From assembly GCF_009707125.1 (NCBI RefSeq), contig NZ_WLVL01000040.1, positions 306,025 through 370,024 on the forward strand: a stretch of DNA of 64,000 bases, in the 5' to 3' direction. The position numbers were made by a program, and so were the translations under genes. This DNA is from Arsenicicoccus cauae. GTDB lineage: Bacteria > Actinomycetota > Actinomycetes > Actinomycetales > Dermatophilaceae. Within the stretch, counting starts at the first letter, position 1; the number at the start of each line of letters is the position of its first letter. Positions 21,179 through 31,063 of this stretch are shown here, in pieces. The notes under the pieces are model-generated. The model ran no database searches, was not told where the DNA came from, and worked only from the letters and a program-made list of their open reading frames with translations.

Positions 21179-22216
21179 ATGACGACTCTCCCGGATCCCC
21201 GCGTGCGCCCGGCGCTCGTCGACGGATTCGGCCGGGTGGCACGGGATCTGCGCGTCTCTGTCACCGACCGGTGCAACCTGCGCTGCACCTACTGCATGCC
21301 CGCCGAGGGGCTGCCGTGGATGCCGAGGCCCGAGATGCTCACCGACGACGAGCTGGTCCAGCTGGTGCGGGTGTTCGTGGAGCTGGGGGTCACCAAGGTC
21401 CGGCTGACCGGGGGCGAGCCGCTGCTGCGCCGCTCGATCGTGGACGTGGTGCGCCGCATCGCCACCCTCGAGCCGCACCCGCAGATCGCCATGACCACCA
21501 ACGGGGTCGGCCTCGCGCGCGTCGCCAAGGACCTCGCCGAGGCCGGCCTGGACCGGGTCAACGTCAGCCTCGACACGATCGACGAGCAGGTCTTTCGCGA
21601 CCTCACCCGGCGCGACCGGCTGGCCGACGTCGAGGCCGGTATGACGGCCGCGGCCGCGGCGGGCCTCACGCCCGTCAAGGTCAACGCCGTCGCCATGCGG
21701 GGCATCAACGACGAGGGCGTCGCGGACGTGCTGGGCTGGTGCCTGGACCGGGGCTACGCGCTGCGGTTCATCGAGCAGATGCCGCTGGACGCCCAGCACG
21801 GCTGGGAGCGGGCGCAGATGGTGACGGCCGACGAGTTGCTGGCCCGGCTGTCCGAGCGGTTCGAGCTGCGGGCCCGACCCGAGTCGGCGCGGGGGAGCGC
21901 GCCCGCCGAGCTCTACGACGTCGTCGGCCACCAGGACCTCGAGGGCCGGCAGGCCACCGTCGGGATCATCGCCAGCGTCACGCGGCCGTTCTGCGGCGAC
22001 TGCGACCGCACCCGGCTCACCGCCGACGGCCAGGTCCGCAACTGCCTCTTCTCCCGCACCGAGACCGACCTGCGGACACCGCTGCGCGACGGTGCCACCG
22101 ACGACGAGCTCAAGGCCCTGATCACGGGGGAGATGTGGGTCAAGCGGCGCGGCCACGGCATCGGCGACCCCGACTTCGAGCAGCCCGACCGCCCGATGTC
22201 CGCGATCGGCGGCTGA
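21179..22216 (+). CDS. moaA: GTP 3',8-cyclase MoaA
   Basis: Radical-SAM enzyme for the first step of molybdenum cofactor synthesis. The N-terminal cluster motif is C32-x3-C36-x2-C39 (CNLRCTYC). The C-terminal second cluster is in FCGDCDRTRL and NCLFS, and the protein ends in the conserved GG (SAIGG) required for activity. Length 345 residues. Other moa genes are not in the window. ATG 21179 is preferred over an in-frame upstream start that would overlap the SURF1 side. Confidence 0.95.
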   Translation: MTTLPDPRVRPALVDGFGRVARDLRVSVTDRCNLRCTYCMPAEGLPWMPRPEMLTDDELVQLVRVFVELGVTKVRLTGGEPLLRRSIVDVVRRIATLEPHPQIAMTTNGVGLARVAKDLAEAGLDRVNVSLDTIDEQVFRDLTRRDRLADVEAGMTAAAAAGLTPVKVNAVAMRGINDEGVADVLGWCLDRGYALRFIEQMPLDAQHGWERAQMVTADELLARLSERFELRARPESARGSAPAELYDVVGHQDLEGRQATVGIIASVTRPFCGDCDRTRLTADGQVRNCLFSRTETDLRTPLRDGATDDELKALITGEMWVKRRGHGIGDPDFEQPDRPMSAIGG

Positions 22217-22234
22217 CCCACCTGCGCCGACTGG

Positions 22235-22426
22235 TCACTTCCCGTGCGGCTCGACCTCGCGCAGGAACCCCCGCATCGACAGGAACTGCGACAACGACGC
22301 CTTGTGCTCCTCGCAGGCCAGCCACACCTTGCGGCGGTCAGGGGTGTGCAGGGACGGGTTGTTCCAGCGCAGCTGCCAGGTCCCGTCGGCGCGGCAGCCC
22401 TTCGCCGAGCACCGGTCTCCCGTCAC
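22235..22426 (-). CDS. Small conserved Cys-rich actinobacterial protein
   Basis: 63 residues with a probable metal site: C6-x4-C11 near the start (RCSAKGCRADG) and C38-EEH (LACEEHK) later. The WNNPSLHTPDRRKVW stretch looks like a defined small fold. GTG 22426 overlaps the stop of the DUF3099 gene (GTGA), which indicates coupling. Function unknown; a zinc-ribbon or acceptor role would be a guess. Confidence 0.7.
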   Translation of the reverse strand: MTGDRCSAKGCRADGTWQLRWNNPSLHTPDRRKVWLACEEHKASLSQFLSMRGFLREVEPHGK

Positions 22427-22809
22427 CCGGCACCGTCCTGCGACCGGTCCTCAGACCGGTCCTCAGACCGCACCTGCGGCCGGTCCTCGACCGAGCCCTC
22501 GATGGCGTCCTGCGACCAGGTGCCGGGCGGCAGGGCGCGCTGCTGGTGGTCCACGACCTGGATCTGGCCCTCACCGCTGCGGTCGACGGCGTTGGCCAGG
22601 ACCACCGCGACATACGGCAGGAAGACCGCGCCCACGACGAACGCCCACCGCAAGGGGTGGTCGACCACGACGAACAGCACGAAGCACACGGTGCGGATCG
22701 ACATCGAGATGAGGTAGCGGCGGGTGCGCTCGGCCCGGTCCTGCGCGGGGGACTTCCGCGCCGAGGTGACGGTGTGCACCGTCGAGTGGGAGGGGGAGGA
22801 GCTGGCCAC
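22423..22809 (-). CDS. DUF3099 membrane protein
   Basis: 128 residues. Two adjacent transmembrane helices (about 37-75: TVCFVLFVVV, then FVVGAVFLPYVAVVLANAV) are framed by a Ser/Thr-rich N-terminus and a charged tail of repeated RSED units encoded by 12-bp tandem repeats (near 22440-22475). This matches DUF3099, which is restricted to actinobacteria and uncharacterised. GTG start at 22809. Confidence 0.82.
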   Translation of the reverse strand: MASSSPSHSTVHTVTSARKSPAQDRAERTRRYLISMSIRTVCFVLFVVVDHPLRWAFVVGAVFLPYVAVVLANAVDRSGEGQIQVVDHQQRALPPGTWSQDAIEGSVEDRPQVRSEDRSEDRSQDGAG

Positions 22810-22927
22810 CGATCAAGCCTACGCTCGTTCGCCGGACAGGCCGTCCGTGCGCCTCGACGAGCATCCCGACCGACCGCACCGACCGCCCCGACCCAGCCCC
22901 CCTTCGATGAGCGCTACCGCGCGGTAG

Positions 22928-23701
<774 letters not shown>

Positions 23702-23767
23702 GCACCCCCGCGAGACCCGACCCCGCGAGACCCGACCCCGCATCCGTCATACGAAAGGACCTGTCCC

Positions 23768-24529
23768 ATGGGCATGCTCGACGGCAAGAAGTTTCTCGTC
23801 ACCGGCGTCCTGATGGACTCCTCCATCGCCTTCCACGTGGCGCGCATCGCGCAGCAGGAGGGCGCGGAGGTCATCCTCACCAGCTTCGGCCGCACGATGA
23901 AGATCACCCAGACGATCGCCAAGCGCCTCCCGCAGACCCCGCCGGTCATCGAGCTAGACGTGGCCGACCAGGAGCATCTCGACACGCTCGCGGAGCGGTT
24001 GGGCGAGCACACCGACCGGCTCGATGGCGTGCTGCACTCCATCGGCTTCGCGCCCCAGGGTGCCTTCAGCTTCCTCGACGCGACGTGGGAGGACGTGTCG
24101 ACGGCGCTGCAGATCTCGGCCTACTCCCTCAAGTCGTTGGCCGTCGCGTGCGAGCCGCTCATGACCGACGGCGGCTCGATCGTCGGGCTCACCTTCGACG
24201 CGAAGTTCGCCTGGCCGGTCTACGACTGGATGGGCGTCGCCAAGGCTGCCTTCGAGTCGACCAACCGCTACCTCGCGCGTGACCTGGGCCCCAAGGGGAT
24301 CCGCTGCAACCTGGTGGCCGCCGGCCCGATCCGCACGACCGCGGCCAAGTCGATCCCGGGCTTCGAGCAGTTCGAGCGCGTGTGGGACGACCGCGCGCCC
24401 CTCGGCTGGGACGTGAAGGACCCCGAGCCTGCGGCCAAGGCCTGCGCCGTGCTGCTGTCCGACTGGTTCCCCGCGACGACGGGCGAGATCGTCCACGTCG
24501 ACGGCGGCGTCCACGCGATGGGTCAGTGA
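23768..24529 (+). CDS. fabI: Enoyl-ACP reductase FabI/InhA
   Basis: Last reductive step of each fatty acid elongation cycle. 253 residues with the divergent SDR cofactor loop VTGVLMDSSIAFHVA and the active-site pair Y152 and K159 (YDWMGVAK), the Y-x6-K spacing of FabI/InhA. SIGFAPQG and VHVDGGVHAMGQ are also characteristic. AAAGGACCTGTCCC provides the ribosome site before ATG 23768. This is the target of isoniazid/triclosan-type inhibitors in related species. Confidence 0.95.
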   Translation: MGMLDGKKFLVTGVLMDSSIAFHVARIAQQEGAEVILTSFGRTMKITQTIAKRLPQTPPVIELDVADQEHLDTLAERLGEHTDRLDGVLHSIGFAPQGAFSFLDATWEDVSTALQISAYSLKSLAVACEPLMTDGGSIVGLTFDAKFAWPVYDWMGVAKAAFESTNRYLARDLGPKGIRCNLVAAGPIRTTAAKSIPGFEQFERVWDDRAPLGWDVKDPEPAAKACAVLLSDWFPATTGEIVHVDGGVHAMGQ

Positions 24530-24653
24530 CTCAGGCCGTATGACGCAGCGCCTGCCGCCTCGCGGGGAGCCCCCTCGATACGGGCGGGTGACCGTGCGTT
24601 CTACCGGTCTGCGGGCGGTCCCGGACCGTGCGGCGAGGGCCCTGGTCAGCCCC

Positions 24654-24659
24654 TAGGAT
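24654..24659 (+). promoter_or_regulatory. -10 box TAGGAT for the Mur-ligase/TPR gene
   Basis: TAGGAT ends seven bases before ATG 24667, without a Shine-Dalgarno; leaderless layout. Confidence 0.55.
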
Positions 24660-24666
24660 CGGGCGC

Positions 24667-26898
24667 ATGACTGACGCGGACGTGGCGCCCATCACGGTGA
24701 CCGAGGTGCGAGTGCTGGAGGGACCCAACCTCTACTTCACGCGTCCGGCCATGAAGGTCGTGCTCGAGGTGCCCGGGATCCTCGAGCTGCGTCGCCCCCA
24801 GGCGCGCCGCCTCGCGGCACGTCTCGGCCTGCGGCAGGCCGACCCCGGCGGCGCCCACACCCTGGAGCGTCAGGCCATGGCGCTGCGCCTCGCGCGTCGC
24901 CTGGTCCGGCGGCTCGCGGCGGGCGCCGGCATACGAGGCCTGTCGACCAAGACACGGGCAGGCAACCGTCCCGAGGAGATCGTCGTCGCGTTCCCGTGGA
25001 GCCGGCGTGGCCGCGGGGTCGCGATGGCCGAGGCGCTGGGGCCGGTGCTGTCGGCCCTGCTCACCGGCGACGACGACGAGGCCCGGCAGGCCATGGACGA
25101 CGCGACCCGGCAGATCGCCACCGCCCCCGCCGGCGCCCGCCCGACCACGATCACCCCCAAGATCCCCGTCGCCTCCATCACCGGCACCAACGGCAAGACC
25201 ACCACCACCCGCCTCGTCGCCCACATCGCCATGACGGCGGGGCTGCAGACCGCGTGGTCGAGCACTTCGGGCGTCTACGCCCAGGGCGAGGAGGTCGAGG
25301 AGGGGGACTACTCGGGTCCCGCGGGCGCGGCCGCCGTGCTGCACCACCCCGGCGTGCAGGTCGGCATCCTCGAGACCGCGCGCGGAGGCATGCTGCTCAA
25401 GGGCATGGGCGTGACCCACAACGACGTCTCCGTGGTCACCAACGTCACAGCCGACCACCTCGGCATGCAGGGCGTCGACACGGTCGACCAGCTCTCCGAG
25501 GTCAAGGCCATCGTGACCAAGGTCACCCGGCCCGACGGGTGGGCCGTGCTCAACGGTGACGACCCCCGCGTCTGGGCGATGCGGTCGAGCACCGAGGCGC
25601 GCCCGTGGGCGTTCAGCACCGACCCGTCCTCGCCCGCGCTGCGCGAGGCCGTCGACGACGGTGGTCGGGGCATCACCGTGCTCGACGACGCCATCGCTGT
25701 CCTGGAGCGCGACGGCGAGGTGGACCGGCTGCTCCCCCTGGCCGAGGTGCCGATGACCATGGCCGGGCTGTCGCGGCACAACACCGCCAACGCGCTCGCG
25801 GCCGCCGCCACGTCCCTCGGACTCGGCCTGCCGCGCGACGCCGTCGTCGAGGGGCTGCGGACCTTCGCCCCCGACGGGGAGCACAACCCCGGCCGGCTCA
25901 ACACCTACACCGTGCGGGTGGACTCCGGTGGCACCGCGACCGTCATCCTCGACATGGCGCACAACGAGGACGGCCTCCAGGCGCTGATCGAGGTCGCCCG
26001 GGGGCTCACCAGGCCCGGCGCACGCTTCCACCTCGGCGTGGGCACCGGCGGCGACCGCACCGACGAGATCCTGGAGTCCATGGGCGCGATGGCCGGGTCC
26101 AGCGCCGACGTCGTGCACGTCGTGCACAAGGACCGCTACCTGCGAGGCCGCACCCGCGAGGACCTCGAGGCGCACCTGCGGATCGGGCTGTCCCGCGTCG
26201 GCGTCGCCGAGGTCGACTCCTATCCCACCGAGCTCGACGGCCTGCAGGGCATCCTGCGGCAGACCGGCAACGGCGACGTCGTCGCCGTCATGGTGCACGC
26301 CGACTGGCCGCAGCTCAACGCCTGGCTGCTCGAGCAGGGCGCCCGCCCCGACTCCGCCACCTCCATCCGGGCCAAGGTCAAGCGCGCCCGCGGCGAGCAC
26401 GAGCACGAGGAGACCCTCCGCGCCCTGCGCGCCGACGCGACGGTCTCCCTGGCCGACCGCGTGGCCACCATCGAGCAACTCCTCGCCGAGTCCCCGTCGG
26501 ACGGCCGGCTGCTCTTCGAGCTCGCGGCCTATCGCAACCGCGGCGACGAGGAGGAGGCCGCCATCGAGCTGTTCCAGCGAGCGCGCGAGGCCGGGCTGGA
26601 CGAGCCCTGGCGCACCCGCTCCCTGATCAGCGAGGCCTCGGCCGTGCGCCGCCAGGGGCGACCCGCCGAGGCGCTCGCGCTGCTCGAGTCCGTGGACGCG
26701 CGGCGCCAGGACAGCGGCGCGTATGTCGCCTTCCGCGCGCTCGCGCAGATCGACGCGGGGCACGCGCAGGAGGCCGTGGCCTCGTTGATCGACACGCTGC
26801 TCCGCCGTGCGGCGACGACCGACGACGACTACTACCGCGACGGCCTGCACCGCCGCGTCGAGCTCATGCGCGGGACGTCCCCCGCCGACACGGACTGA
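24667..26898 (+). CDS. CphA-like Mur ligase without ATP-grasp, fused to a TPR_5-like domain
   Basis: 743 residues. The N-terminus (1-160, VLEGPNLYFTRP) resembles the start of cyanophycin synthetase. It then passes directly to a Mur ligase module: P-loop GTNGKTTT at 173-180, ETARGGMLLKGMG, VTNVTADHLGMQGVDT, and LDMAHNEDGL. The ATP-grasp module of CphA is missing. Residues about 590-740 form a helical TPR-like region (SDGRLLFELAAYRNRGDEEEA, QGRPAEALALLES), most like the TPR_5 family (PF12688). That fusion is unusual. It converges on cphA-cphB, so a role in cyanophycin-type polymer metabolism is inferred. Confidence 0.82.
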   Translation: MTDADVAPITVTEVRVLEGPNLYFTRPAMKVVLEVPGILELRRPQARRLAARLGLRQADPGGAHTLERQAMALRLARRLVRRLAAGAGIRGLSTKTRAGNRPEEIVVAFPWSRRGRGVAMAEALGPVLSALLTGDDDEARQAMDDATRQIATAPAGARPTTITPKIPVASITGTNGKTTTTRLVAHIAMTAGLQTAWSSTSGVYAQGEEVEEGDYSGPAGAAAVLHHPGVQVGILETARGGMLLKGMGVTHNDVSVVTNVTADHLGMQGVDTVDQLSEVKAIVTKVTRPDGWAVLNGDDPRVWAMRSSTEARPWAFSTDPSSPALREAVDDGGRGITVLDDAIAVLERDGEVDRLLPLAEVPMTMAGLSRHNTANALAAAATSLGLGLPRDAVVEGLRTFAPDGEHNPGRLNTYTVRVDSGGTATVILDMAHNEDGLQALIEVARGLTRPGARFHLGVGTGGDRTDEILESMGAMAGSSADVVHVVHKDRYLRGRTREDLEAHLRIGLSRVGVAEVDSYPTELDGLQGILRQTGNGDVVAVMVHADWPQLNAWLLEQGARPDSATSIRAKVKRARGEHEHEETLRALRADATVSLADRVATIEQLLAESPSDGRLLFELAAYRNRGDEEEAAIELFQRAREAGLDEPWRTRSLISEASAVRRQGRPAEALALLESVDARRQDSGAYVAFRALAQIDAGHAQEAVASLIDTLLRRAATTDDDYYRDGLHRRVELMRGTSPADTD

Positions 26899-26971
26899 GC
26901 TCCTAGCTCACCAACGCACGCCCCCAGCCCCTCCAGACGACCCAACCTGAGCTCCCAGCTGACACAACGCA

Positions 26972-27009
26972 GCGAGCGCGCCGCCCCGCGATCGGGGTGG
27001 CGCGCTCGC
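26972..27009. terminator. Hairpin between the converging Mur-ligase and cphA genes
   Basis: 17-bp arms with one mismatch (GCGAGCGCGCCGCCCCG and its complement) around a short CGAT loop, placed between the two stop codons; likely bidirectional. Confidence 0.75.
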
Positions 27010-27027
27010 CGCGCACCGCGTGGCGAC

Positions 27028-29838
27028 TCAGGCGGTCTCGGCCTGCGCGGCCTGGTCCATCACGAAGTCCGGGTCGTACGCCCGGCCGTCCTGCTCGTTG
27101 TCGCCGCGCGGGGTCGCGACCTTGGTCCGCTGCTCGAGGCGTTCCATGACCTGCGCGTGCTTGTCCACGCACAGCACCACCAGGTCGCCGGGCTCGGCGA
27201 TCTCCAGCGCGCGGTCGGTCGCCTGGAGCTCGTCGAGCACGATCTCGACGTCGGTGCACCGGGCTCGCCCGGCCTCCTGCGCCTGCCGTATGCCGCGCGC
27301 CACGTGCTCGGCCTGCTCGCCCGGGGCGCGCCCGCGCAGGTGGGCGTCGTCGCGCACGACGATGGTGTCGAAGTACTCCGCGGCCACGGCGCCGAGCTCG
27401 GCCATGTCGTCGTCCCGGCGGTCGCCCGCGGTCGCGACCAGTCCGATGCGCCGCACCGTGCCGCCGGCCCCGCGTTCCTCCTGACGGTCGGCATACCGCT
27501 GGGCGAAGTCACCCAGCATGCGCATCCCGGCCGCGTTGTGGCAGTAGTCGACGATGATCTGCCGGCCGGCGACGGTGAGCAGGTTCATGCGGCCGGGGGA
27601 GAGGTAGTAGCTGGTGGTGAAGGTGCGCAGTCCCTGGCGGATGTCCTGCAGCGGCGCCCCCAGCGCGAACGCGGCGCCGGCGGCGGCGAGGGCGTTGGCG
27701 ACGTTCATGCGCGCGGTGCCCTCGAAGGTCGACGGCAGCAGGTGGGTGAACGCCAGCTGCATCGAGCGGCGGCCCTGGCGGATCACGATCATCTCGCCTC
27801 GCTCGGTCTCCTCGAGCACGACGGCGCGGCCGCCGCGGCGGCAGTGCTCGTCGATCATGGCGCGCTCCTCGGAGCCGGGCGCCTTGAGGGAGAACCACAC
27901 GACCGAGCCGGAGCAGCGGCGGCGCATCGCCCGCACGTGCTCGTCGTCGGCGTTGAGCACGGCATACCCGGAGCGGGGGACCGCCTCGACCACGACGCGC
28001 TTGACCGCGGCGAGCTGCTCGAGCGTGTCGATCCCCTTGAGCCCCAGGTGATCTGCGGCGACGTTGGTGACGACGGCGACGTCGTTGCGGTCGTAGCCGA
28101 GGCCCTCGCGGATGATGCCGCCGCGGGCGACCTCCATCACGGCGAGGTCGACGCGGGGGTTCTGCAGGACCATGCGCGCCGAGCGCGGGCCGGACGCGTC
28201 GGCCTTGATGACGAGGCGCTCGTCGATGACGACGCCGTCAGTGGAGGTCATGCCGACCTTGCGCCCGAGACCCTTGAAGATGTGGGAGATCATCCGGCTG
28301 GTGGTGGTCTTGCCGTTGGTGCCGGTCACGGCGATGATCGGCACGCGCGACGGCGCCCCGGGGGGAAACAGCAGGTCGACGACGGGCTTGGCGATGAACT
28401 GCGGCTCGCCCTCGGTGGGGTGCGTGTGCATCCGGAAGCCGGGGGCCGCGTTGACCTCGCAGATCGCGCCGCCGGTCTCGCGGACCGGCTCGGTGATGTC
28501 GGGGCAGATGAAGTCGATGCCCGCGACGTCAAGCCCGATGAGCCGCGCCGCCTCCTCGGCCACGTCGACGTTGTCGGGGTGGGCGTCCCAGGTGCGGTCG
28601 ATGGAGATGCCGCCGGTGGACATGTTGGCGGTGAGGGCCAGCTTGACCATCTCGCCGCGCGGGACGACCGCGTCCATGGCGTGGCCCTGCGACCGGACGA
28701 GCTCCACCGCGGCCTCGTCGACCTTGATCTTGGTGAGGACCTTCTCGTGGCCGACGCCGCGGCGGGGGTCGGCGTTGGTGATGTCGACGAGCTCGGCCAC
28801 CGTGTGGGTGCCGTCCCCCACGACGTGCGCGGGGACGCGCTCGGCGATGGCCTGCATGCGGCCGCCGATGATCAGGCAGCGGTAGTCCTTGCCGGTGACG
28901 AAGGACTCGACCATCACCGACCCGCGCCGGGACTGCTCCTGCGCGATCGGGAAGGACTCGCGGACGGCCTGCTCGTCGCGCAGGTCGAGGCAGACGCCGC
29001 GGCCGTGGTTGCCGTCGAGCGGCTTGACGACGACGGGGTAGCCGATCCGGCGGGCCGCGGCGGCGGCACCCTCGACGTCGCGCACGAGCTCGCTGCGCGG
29101 GACGGGCAGGCCGGCCGAGGCGAGCAGCTGCGTGGTGAGGTCCTTGTCGGAGGCGATGTCGACGGCCAGCGCCCCGGTCAGCGAGGTCATGGTGGCGCGG
29201 AAGCGCTTGGCGTGGACGCCCTGCCCGAGCTGGACCAGCGAGCCGCGGTTGAGGCGCTGCCAGGGGATGTCGCGGCTGACGGCCTCCTCGAGGATCGCCA
29301 TCGTGGACGGTCCGAAGGCCTGACGCTGCGCGAACCGCAGGAAGGTGGCCAGCTCCGCCTCGAAGTCGAAGGCCTCGTCGTGCTCCACCAGGTCGTTGAC
29401 GAGGCGGACGGCGAGCTCGCACGCGGCCAGCGCGACGGCCTCGTCCAGGTAGCCGACGATGACGTTGTACTGCCCGACCTTGCCGCGCACCGAGCGGGTC
29501 TTGCCGCGGCGCAGGTCGTGCCCCGCCTCCTGCTGCAGCTGCAGCGCGACGTGCTCGGCGACGTGACCTAGCCACGTGCCGTCCTGCATCCGCTGGATGA
29601 AGCCGCCCGCCGTCCCGACCGAGCAGGTGTGACGCTCCAGGCCCGGCAGCAGCTCGACCAGGCGCTCGGTGAAGCCCGGGAGCAGGTCGGTCGGGTACTC
29701 CTCCAGGATCCCGAGGTCCACGACGAGGTGGACGGCCTGGTCGTAGGACCAGACGTTCGGCCCGCGGTAGACCCGCTGGGACAGGACCCGCAGGTCGGGT
29801 CGGGCCGGCCCGCAGGGGCGGGGGCGTGGGGTGTCCAT
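27028..29838 (-). CDS. cphA: Cyanophycin synthetase
   Basis: Non-ribosomal polymerase that adds aspartate and arginine alternately to build cyanophycin. 936 residues: an N-terminal domain, an ATP-grasp module (about 230-480, GYPVVVKPLDGNHGRGV, then DFICPDI and EVNAAPGFRMH), and a Mur ligase module with P-loop G506-TNGKTTT, NVAADHLGLKGIDT and DYCHNAAGM. Both catalytic modules look complete. I chose ATG 29838 because AGGAGG sits four bases upstream. It lies 135 bases after cphB on the same strand, so both are probably one transcript. Confidence 0.92.
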   Translation of the reverse strand: MDTPRPRPCGPARPDLRVLSQRVYRGPNVWSYDQAVHLVVDLGILEEYPTDLLPGFTERLVELLPGLERHTCSVGTAGGFIQRMQDGTWLGHVAEHVALQLQQEAGHDLRRGKTRSVRGKVGQYNVIVGYLDEAVALAACELAVRLVNDLVEHDEAFDFEAELATFLRFAQRQAFGPSTMAILEEAVSRDIPWQRLNRGSLVQLGQGVHAKRFRATMTSLTGALAVDIASDKDLTTQLLASAGLPVPRSELVRDVEGAAAAARRIGYPVVVKPLDGNHGRGVCLDLRDEQAVRESFPIAQEQSRRGSVMVESFVTGKDYRCLIIGGRMQAIAERVPAHVVGDGTHTVAELVDITNADPRRGVGHEKVLTKIKVDEAAVELVRSQGHAMDAVVPRGEMVKLALTANMSTGGISIDRTWDAHPDNVDVAEEAARLIGLDVAGIDFICPDITEPVRETGGAICEVNAAPGFRMHTHPTEGEPQFIAKPVVDLLFPPGAPSRVPIIAVTGTNGKTTTSRMISHIFKGLGRKVGMTSTDGVVIDERLVIKADASGPRSARMVLQNPRVDLAVMEVARGGIIREGLGYDRNDVAVVTNVAADHLGLKGIDTLEQLAAVKRVVVEAVPRSGYAVLNADDEHVRAMRRRCSGSVVWFSLKAPGSEERAMIDEHCRRGGRAVVLEETERGEMIVIRQGRRSMQLAFTHLLPSTFEGTARMNVANALAAAGAAFALGAPLQDIRQGLRTFTTSYYLSPGRMNLLTVAGRQIIVDYCHNAAGMRMLGDFAQRYADRQEERGAGGTVRRIGLVATAGDRRDDDMAELGAVAAEYFDTIVVRDDAHLRGRAPGEQAEHVARGIRQAQEAGRARCTDVEIVLDELQATDRALEIAEPGDLVVLCVDKHAQVMERLEQRTKVATPRGDNEQDGRAYDPDFVMDQAAQAETA

Positions 29839-29973
29839 GGAGACCTCCTGGCTGGGGGACGCGGGCCCCAGGCTAGCGGCCCCGGACGGTGCTGTCCCTC
29901 TGGTCCGTCGGGGGGCGGGGCGGGGACCGATGCCGTATGCCGGGACCGCCGCCACCGGGGGTCACCGGCTCGC

Positions 29974-30894
29974 TCAGACGACGGGCGCGGACCCGTCCGG
30001 GTGCTCGCGCTCGGAGCGGCGCATGTCGACGTCGGGGTGCATCTCGGAGAAGCTCATGAGCGTGGCGGTCTGCAGGTCGAAGGTCGACCCGGCGGGCAGC
30101 GTGTGGACGACCGCCCCGCTCACGAGCAGCGGCGCGTCCTCGGCCGCCTCGTAGGCGTCGGTCACCGCGCGGCGGGCGTCCGCGATGAACACGCCGCCGT
30201 CGCCGATGACCGTGAGCACACGCCCGTCGGTGATCTCGGCGGCCGTGTCCTCGTCGACGCCCATACCGAGCAGGGCGGGGGAGCCGGCCACGAGGGACAG
30301 CAGCCGTCCGTAGCGCGTGCGCTGCGCGAAGTGCTGGTCGACGATCACGTCCGGGAGCAGGTCCAGACCCGCCGTCAGCTGGCTGGACCGCTGGCGCGGG
30401 GTGATGCCCTCGTCGCCCATCGAGATCATGAACCGGCTCATGATCGAGGCCCCCGCCGAGGTGCCGGCGATGACGGCGCCGCGCTCGTAGGCCCGGTGGA
30501 TGGCGCGCCCGACCTCGGTGCCGCCGATGAGCTGGGCGAGCTTGAGCTGGTTGCCCCCGGTCATGAAGACACCGGTGGCCTCGTCGATGGCAGCGGCGCC
30601 GCACCCCGCGTCGGTGCGGTCGGCCTCGGCGCGGCTCTGGATGTCGACCGTGACCGTCCGGTCCGCCCCGAGCCGGGCGAAGACATCGGCATAGACCTCC
30701 GCCGCCTCGTCCGCGAACGCCGACGCGGACGGGATGACCACCATGCGGGCCCGCTCGCCGCCGGCCAGCCGCACGAAGCGTCGCAGCACCGTCGCCCGAC
30801 CCATCTTGTCCTCGGCGCCGCCGATGATGAGCAGCGAACGATGGATGGTCGGCTCCGGCTGGGCGGACATGTGCGGATCAACTCCCGGTGTCAT
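29974..30894 (-). CDS. cphB: Cyanophycinase (peptidase S51)
   Basis: Serine exopeptidase that cuts cyanophycin to beta-Asp-Arg dipeptides. The nucleophile is S146 in GTSAGAS. LLIIGGAEDKMG and FMTGGNQLKLAQLIGGT are the conserved entry segments, with DQHFAQRTRYGRLL later. 306 residues from ATG 30894; an alternative ATG eight codons in (MSAQPEP) is possible. Placement directly upstream of cphA on the same strand couples synthesis and mobilisation. No isoaspartyl dipeptidase gene is seen nearby. Confidence 0.93.
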   Translation of the reverse strand: MTPGVDPHMSAQPEPTIHRSLLIIGGAEDKMGRATVLRRFVRLAGGERARMVVIPSASAFADEAAEVYADVFARLGADRTVTVDIQSRAEADRTDAGCGAAAIDEATGVFMTGGNQLKLAQLIGGTEVGRAIHRAYERGAVIAGTSAGASIMSRFMISMGDEGITPRQRSSQLTAGLDLLPDVIVDQHFAQRTRYGRLLSLVAGSPALLGMGVDEDTAAEITDGRVLTVIGDGGVFIADARRAVTDAYEAAEDAPLLVSGAVVHTLPAGSTFDLQTATLMSFSEMHPDVDMRRSEREHPDGSAPVV

Positions 30895-30926
30895 GGCAGC
30901 GCACGGACCGCGGTGCGCTGCCCGTT

Positions 30927-30932
30927 ACCCTA
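30927..30932 (-). promoter_or_regulatory. Candidate -10 box TAGGGT for cphB-cphA
   Basis: TAGGGT on the minus strand, 32 bases before the cphB ATG; unlike most genes here it would give a short leader. Confidence 0.45.
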
Positions 30933-31063
30933 GGCCGCTGCCCGCGGGCCCCCGGGTCGCCGCGCCGCAGAGCGAGACGAACCCGTCCACGCCCGCACCC
31001 GCCCGTCCTGCCCCCGCCCGCCACCGCCCGTCCCGCCCCCGCACGCGACCGCCCCGCCGCGCC

